Below, in pieces: positions 6,182 through 10,563 of a stretch of DNA of 10,563 nucleotides. The stretch lies in the NCBI GenBank assembly GCA_049423145.1, contig JBMSQF010000071.1, positions 1-10,563 of the forward strand, read 5' to 3'. The notes beneath the pieces were generated by a model that saw only the letters and a list, made by a program, of their open reading frames with translations, searched no databases and had not been told where the DNA came from. How positions within the stretch are numbered: position 1 is the stretch's first letter; every line of letters begins with the position of its first letter. This DNA is from RFTU01 sp049423145. GTDB taxonomy: Bacteria > Pseudomonadota > Gammaproteobacteria > Burkholderiales > Burkholderiaceae_C. A program made the translations under genes and the position numbers.

Positions 6182-6832
6182 ATGACCGAAGTCGACTTCC
6201 AGACCCTGCCCGAATACCCGCGCTACAAGCTCATGGCCAGCCTGATCGTGCCCCGGCCGATCGCGCTGGTCACCACGCTGGGCACGAATGGCGTGGTCAA
6301 TGCGGCGCCCTTTTCCATGTTCAATATGGTGGGCGAAGAGCCGCCGCTGGTCATGATCAGCCTGAACCGGTTGAAGGACGGGCGGCTCAAGGACACCGCA
6401 GCCAACATCCTCAAGAACGGTGAGTTCGTGGTGCACATCGCCGATGAGGCCATCGGCCAACAGATGCACGACTGCGGGCGTTCGCTGCCGCCTGAGCAGA
6501 GCGAACTCGACCTGGTGGGCCTGAGTACCGCACCTTCAAAATCCGTGAAGCCGCCACGCATCGCGCAGGCGCCGGTGGCCTTTGAGTGCGTGCTGCACGA
6601 AACGATGCAGACCGACAGCCGCTATGTGTTCTTCGGGCGGGTGCAGTGGATGGCCGCGCGTGAGGGCCTCATCGACACCGAGCTGTGGCGCGTGAACCTG
6701 CGAGACTACAACCCGGTGGCGCGCTTCGGGGCCAGCTTCTACCTGCGCAGTTCCGACCGCTTTGCGATGTCGGAAGGGTCGGAGCAGGCCCGCCGCGCCG
6801 CTTCGACTGAAACCCCGATCGACCGGATGTAG
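6182..6832 (+). CDS. Flavin reductase-like protein (FMN-binding split barrel)
   Basis: Protein of 216 residues from the flavin-reductase-like split-barrel family, which binds FMN; members include NAD(P)H:flavin oxidoreductases that supply reduced flavin to monooxygenases. Visible landmarks are YKLMASLIVPRPIALVTT at 15-32, where the RPIALVTT strand is the family hallmark, NAAPFSMFN at 40-48 (FMN phosphate region), KDTAANILKNGEFVVHIA at about 70-87, and the C-terminal NLRDYNPVARFGASFYL. Start 6182 keeps the full N-terminal family segment. There is no good ribosome-binding site; instead a short GC hairpin (6165-6180) occupies that position. Only 10 nt separate it from the FAH-family gene. No partner oxygenase is in the window, so its role here is open; an unorthodox FMN-dependent reaction or a regulatory role is possible. 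Confidence 0.9.
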   Translation: MTEVDFQTLPEYPRYKLMASLIVPRPIALVTTLGTNGVVNAAPFSMFNMVGEEPPLVMISLNRLKDGRLKDTAANILKNGEFVVHIADEAIGQQMHDCGRSLPPEQSELDLVGLSTAPSKSVKPPRIAQAPVAFECVLHETMQTDSRYVFFGRVQWMAAREGLIDTELWRVNLRDYNPVARFGASFYLRSSDRFAMSEGSEQARRAASTETPIDRM

Positions 6833-6842
6833 GCTGCTCCCC

Positions 6843-7688
6843 ATGAAACTGCTGCGCCATGGCCCCATCGGCCGCGAACGCCCCGGCCTCGTCGATGCCC
6901 AAGGCTCCATACGGGACCTCACCGGCCTGCTGGCCGATCTCACCCCCGATCAACTCTCGCCGGCTGGGCTTCGTGCGCTGGCGGCGGTGGATGCCTCGCG
7001 TCTGCCGGCTGTCACGCCCGGCACGCGAATCGGCGTGCCGATCGCCGGCATTCGGCAGTTCATCGGCATTGGCCTGAACTACCGCCAGCACGCGATGGAG
7101 GCGGGTATGCCCATTCCGGCCGAGCCCATCGTGTTTTCCAAGTCCATCACCGCCCTGGCCGGGCCAGACGACGACCTGCCATTGCCCGCCGGCAGCGTGG
7201 CACTGGACTACGAAGTGGAACTCGGTATCGTGATCGGCAGCACGGCGCGCAGGGTGACGCCCGCAGCGGCGCTTTCCCATGTGGCCGGGTATGTGCTGGC
7301 CAACGATGTGAGCGAGCGCGACTGGCAGCTGCAGCGCGGCGGGCAGTGGATGAAGGGCAAGTGCCACGATGGCTTCGGCCCCATCGGTCCTTGGCTGGTC
7401 ACCACCGACGAGATTCCCGACCCGCAGGCCGTGGCGCTGGCGCTGCGCGTGAACGGCGAGGTGCGTCAGGACAGCAGCAGCGCCGACATGATCTTCGGTG
7501 TGGCCGAGATCGTGAGCTATCTGAGTGACTTCATGACCCTTCTGCCGGGCGATGTGATCGTCACCGGCACACCGCAGGGCGTGGGCATGGGCTTCAAGCC
7601 GCCGAAGTATCTGAAAGCGGGTGATGTGGTGGAACTCCGCAGCCCGCAGTTGGGGCGGCAACGGCAGCGCGTGGTGCCGCTGGGATAG
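6843..7688 (+). CDS. Fumarylacetoacetate hydrolase (FAH) family protein
   Basis: FAH-superfamily enzyme of 281 residues, the usual size for single-domain bacterial members. These divalent-metal enzymes cleave or decarboxylate 2-oxo acids, acylpyruvates or related substrates. Landmarks are IGIGLNYRQHA at 74-84, PIVFSKS at 95-101, the metal ligands E124 and E126 in DYEVELGIVIG and D155 in LANDVSERDWQ, KGKCHDGFGPIGPW at 171-184, and the closing GDVIVTGTPQGVG at 236-248. Close relatives are often annotated as ureidoglycolate lyase or 2-keto-4-pentenoate hydratase; the first would make urea and suit the neighbouring urease, but the sequence alone does not prove it. The ATG at 6843 follows the flavin-reductase-like stop by 10 nt, and ureD begins 5 nt after its stop, so it is very probably co-transcribed with the urease genes. 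Confidence 0.92.
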   Translation: MKLLRHGPIGRERPGLVDAQGSIRDLTGLLADLTPDQLSPAGLRALAAVDASRLPAVTPGTRIGVPIAGIRQFIGIGLNYRQHAMEAGMPIPAEPIVFSKSITALAGPDDDLPLPAGSVALDYEVELGIVIGSTARRVTPAAALSHVAGYVLANDVSERDWQLQRGGQWMKGKCHDGFGPIGPWLVTTDEIPDPQAVALALRVNGEVRQDSSSADMIFGVAEIVSYLSDFMTLLPGDVIVTGTPQGVGMGFKPPKYLKAGDVVELRSPQLGRQRQRVVPLG

Positions 7689-7693
7689 CGGTG

Positions 7694-8659
7694 ATGGTGG
7701 CCGATCGGGCTGCAGTTCAGGCCACCCCTTCTTCGTCCACGGCGGCCTGCCGTGATCATGGCCCCCGTGGGGGCGGTTCGGCGCCGTCGGCCTCGGCCGC
7801 TCGCTCGTGGCGCGGTGAGTTGCAACTCGACTACCGCCTGTTCCAGGGCCGCACGGTGGCGCGGGACCGGCACGAGGGACCGCTGCGGGTGCTCAAGGCG
7901 CTGTACCCCGACGATGGCCTCACCTGCGAGCATGTGATGGTGCATCCGCCCGGCGGTTTGGCCGGGGGCGACCACCTCACGGTGCAGGCCCACCTGCACG
8001 CCGGCTCGCGCGTGCGGGTCACCACGCCCGGGGCGACGCGCTTCTACAAGAGCCTGGGTGCGTCGGCCGTGCAGAGCGTCCACCTGAACCTGGACGAAGG
8101 CGCCCGACTGGAATGGCTGCCCATGGAAACCATCGCGTATGCCGGTTGCCGCGCCGTCAATGAATGCCGCATCTCGCTGGCACCGGGCGCCACCATGATC
8201 GGCTGGGACCTCTGCTGCCTGGGCCTGCCGGCCTCGGGCGACGCATTCCGGTCGGGCTCCATCCAGCAGCACTTGGAGGTGCAGGGGGTATGGCTGGAGC
8301 GGGGCCTGATCCAGGCAGAGGACCACCTGCTGCGCGACTCCCCGCTGGGGCTGCAGGGCCATCCCGTGGTGGCCAGCCTCTGGTGCGCCACGGGCTCGGG
8401 CTGGAGCGGCGCGTTTCGGGAACACGTCCTGCAGGCCGGACTGCAAGCCCTGACGGCGGCCGAGGCCGATCCCGCACGCACCGCCCGGGCCCAGCTGGCC
8501 GCCGGCGGCATCACCAGCCCCCATGACCAGGTGGTCGTGTTCAGGGCACTGGCCGACGCAGTGGAACCTGTGTTCGAATCGTTCCAGCGGGTGCGGGATG
8601 CTTGGCACCGCGCGATGTGGCAGTACCCGGCTCCAACACCGCGCATCTGGCGCCTCTGA
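7694..8659 (+). CDS. ureD: Urease accessory protein UreD (UreH)
   Basis: Urease maturation chaperone that binds apo-urease and, with UreF and UreG, helps load nickel and carbamylate the active-site lysine. It is 321 residues, longer than the usual 270-290 because of a low-complexity Ala/Ser/Gly-rich N-terminus of about 38 residues before the conserved WRGELQLDYR. Family landmarks are GPLRVLKALYPDDG at 62-75, HPPGGLAGGD at 84-93, TTPGATRFYKS at 110-120, EWLPMETIAYAG and LGLPASGDAF. The ATG at 7694 is taken as the start; an in-frame GTG at 7691 adds one residue. A shorter form starting nearer the conserved region cannot be excluded because the ribosome-binding site is poor. It follows the FAH gene by 5 nt and precedes ureA by 12 nt. 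Confidence 0.97.
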   Translation: MVADRAAVQATPSSSTAACRDHGPRGGGSAPSASAARSWRGELQLDYRLFQGRTVARDRHEGPLRVLKALYPDDGLTCEHVMVHPPGGLAGGDHLTVQAHLHAGSRVRVTTPGATRFYKSLGASAVQSVHLNLDEGARLEWLPMETIAYAGCRAVNECRISLAPGATMIGWDLCCLGLPASGDAFRSGSIQQHLEVQGVWLERGLIQAEDHLLRDSPLGLQGHPVVASLWCATGSGWSGAFREHVLQAGLQALTAAEADPARTARAQLAAGGITSPHDQVVVFRALADAVEPVFESFQRVRDAWHRAMWQYPAPTPRIWRL

Positions 8660-8671
8660 CTTCGTTGCACC

Positions 8672-8974
8672 ATGGACCTGACCCCCCGAGAAAAAGACAA
8701 GCTGCTGATCTTCACCGCCGCGCTGCTGGCCGAACGCCGCCGCGCCCGCGGCCTGAAGCTCAACCATCCCGAAGCTGTGGCCCTGATCACCGCGGCCATT
8801 CTGGAAGGCGCGCGTGACGGTCGCACCGTCGCTCAGTTGATGGGCGACGGCAAGCAGGTGCTCACCCGCGCGGATGTGATGGACGGCGTGGCCGAGATGA
8901 TTCCCGACATCCAGGTGGAAGCCACCTTTCCCGACGGCACGAAGTTGGTGACCGTTCATCAACCCATCGCCTGA
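8672..8974 (+). CDS. ureA: Urease subunit gamma
   Basis: Smallest structural subunit of nickel urease (urea + water to ammonia and carbamate), cytosolic, 100 residues, exactly the family size. The whole protein matches UreA: MDLTPREKDKLLIFTAALLAE at the start, GLKLNHPEA at 27-35, ITAAILEGARDGRTVAQLM, VLTRADVMDGV, and a C-terminus ending VTVHQPIA. It assembles with UreB and UreC into the trimer of heterotrimers typical of bacteria. It lies 12 nt after ureD; 23 nt and a strong Shine-Dalgarno follow before the small His-rich ORF. Confidence 0.99.
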   Translation: MDLTPREKDKLLIFTAALLAERRRARGLKLNHPEAVALITAAILEGARDGRTVAQLMGDGKQVLTRADVMDGVAEMIPDIQVEATFPDGTKLVTVHQPIA

Positions 8975-8983
8975 ACCGTTCCG

Positions 8984-8990
8984 AAGGAGG
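8984..8990 (+). promoter_or_regulatory. Strong ribosome-binding site for the small ORF between ureA and ureB
   Basis: AAGGAGG, 7 nt before the ATG at 8998. It is among the best Shine-Dalgarno matches in the window and the main reason to treat the 64-residue ORF as a translated gene. Confidence 0.75.
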
Positions 8991-8997
8991 CTGTGCC

Positions 8998-9192
8998 ATG
9001 AACCCGATCCTGCCGCTCCAGCGGTTCTCACAGGCTGGCGTGGCCTTGGCCGGCCTGACCGCGCAGATGGCCCGGGCACACGAAGGCCACGGCGCCCCCG
9101 GAGATTTGCATGCCCACGGCGACACCCTGTGGGGGCTGGCCGCGCTGGCCGCGGCTGTGCTGATCGCGCTCGCGCTGGGGAGGCGCAAGTGA
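8998..9192 (+). CDS. Small His-rich membrane-anchored protein between ureA and ureB
   Basis: Short protein of 64 residues that I do not recognise as a named family. The N-terminal 27 residues look like a signal peptide (hydrophobic 13-25, possible cleavage ARA|HEG). Then come a polar His-rich segment, HEGHGAPGDLHAHGD (28-42, His at 28, 31, 38 and 40), a predicted membrane helix at about 45-61, and a positively charged RRK tail. The inferred topology is a short periplasmic, potentially Ni- or Cu-binding segment on a membrane anchor. The AHEGHG start of the mature region recalls the N-terminus of HupE/UreJ nickel permeases, which occur in some beta-proteobacterial urease operons, so it could be a reduced relative. 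An AAGGAGG site precedes it, and its stop overlaps the ureB start by 4 bp (GTGA), supporting real, coupled translation. The function is unproven. Confidence 0.78.
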   Translation: MNPILPLQRFSQAGVALAGLTAQMARAHEGHGAPGDLHAHGDTLWGLAALAAAVLIALALGRRK

Positions 9193-9493
9193 TTCCGGGC
9201 GAACTCATCACCGACGAGGGTGAACATGCGCTGAACCCCGGCCGGCGCACGCTCACCGTGGTCGTGCAGAACACCGGTGACCGCCCCATCCAGGTGGGCT
9301 CGCACTACCACTTCGCCGAAACCAACGGCTCGCTGCAGTTCGACCGCGCCGCGGCGCGCGGGATGCGGCTGAACATCGCCAGCGGTACCGCCGTGCGCTT
9401 CGAGCCGGGCCAGCAGCGCACGGTGGAGCTGGTGGACTACGCGGGGGCCCGCCAGGTGTGGGGCTTTCGCGGCGACGTGCAAGGAGCCTTGTG

Positions 9494-9494
<1 letters not shown>
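9189..9494 (+). CDS. ureB: Urease subunit beta
   Basis: Structural beta subunit of urease, 101 residues, normal length for a separate bacterial UreB. The start is GTG at 9189, giving MIPGELITDEG, the standard N-terminus; GGAGG at 9179-9183 lies 5 nt upstream. An in-frame ATG further upstream would add a non-family extension lying inside the small ORF. Landmarks are PIQVGSHYHFAETN at 33-46, LQFDRAAARGMRLNI at 49-63, VRFEPGQQRTVELVDYAG at 69-86, and GFRGDVQGAL at the end. The start overlaps the preceding small ORF by 4 bp, and the stop (9492-9494) shares one base with the ureC ATG. Confidence 0.99.

Positions 9495-10563
<1,069 letters not shown>

Noticed and set aside
7517..9289. 590-codon minus-strand ORF opposite ureD, ureA and the small ORF
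   Set aside because: It spans three real plus-strand genes and shows no family motifs; long open antisense frames are expected at this GC content.

Overview
The window comes from a GC-rich bacterial chromosome, most likely a beta-proteobacterium of the Burkholderiales (Comamonadaceae-like). The clues are uniformly high GC with G/C-ending codons, a Bug-type (tripartite tricarboxylate) solute-binding protein, and a urease cluster in the order ureD-ureA-small ORF-ureB-ureC. The genus is an inference; no rRNA or other phylogenetic marker is present.

The window is a nitrogen-acquisition locus with two divergent arms, densely packed with genes throughout. The left arm (minus strand, about 4986 down to 1) encodes an Asp/Glu/hydantoin racemase-like protein, an allophanate hydrolase (AtzF type), and a complete NitT/TauT-type ABC importer: Tat-exported substrate-binding protein, permease and ATPase. 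The ATPase runs off the left edge. Permease and ATPase overlap by 4 bp (ATGA), and the binding-protein stop codon overlaps the permease ribosome-binding site, so these three are tightly coupled. The right arm (plus strand, 5140 to the end) encodes a Bug-family binding protein, a flavin-reductase-like protein, a fumarylacetoacetate-hydrolase (FAH) family enzyme, UreD, UreA, a 64-residue His-rich membrane-anchored small protein, UreB and most of UreC. UreC continues past the right edge, but all nickel ligands that fall inside the window are present.

The most informative signals are regulatory. Upstream of the allophanate hydrolase gene, on the minus strand, is a full-consensus sigma-54 promoter (TGGCACG-N4-TTGCA, 4179 to 4164). 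A near-perfect NtrC-type palindrome (GCACC-N5-GGTGC, 4242-4256) lies about 96 bp upstream of the predicted start, inside the 3' end of the racemase-like gene. A second sigma-54-like element with exact GG-N10-GC spacing (5033-5048) lies in the divergent intergenic region and points into the Bug/FAH/urease arm. Both arms therefore look like members of the nitrogen-limitation (NtrC/RpoN) regulon: one ends in allophanate to ammonia plus CO2, the other in urea to ammonia plus CO2. The enzyme that makes allophanate (urea carboxylase, biuret hydrolase, or the guanidine carboxylase/carboxyguanidine deiminase route) is not in the window; it may lie beyond the left edge.

Other points for a second look are a racemase-like protein that keeps the first catalytic cysteine but has glycine in place of the second, a small His-rich ORF wedged between ureA and ureB, and three copies of a TGGATRCA motif across the -12 region and predicted start of the allophanate hydrolase promoter. 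I saw no RNA genes, insertion sequences, CRISPR arrays or convincing terminators, and no gene-free stretch longer than about 155 bases.
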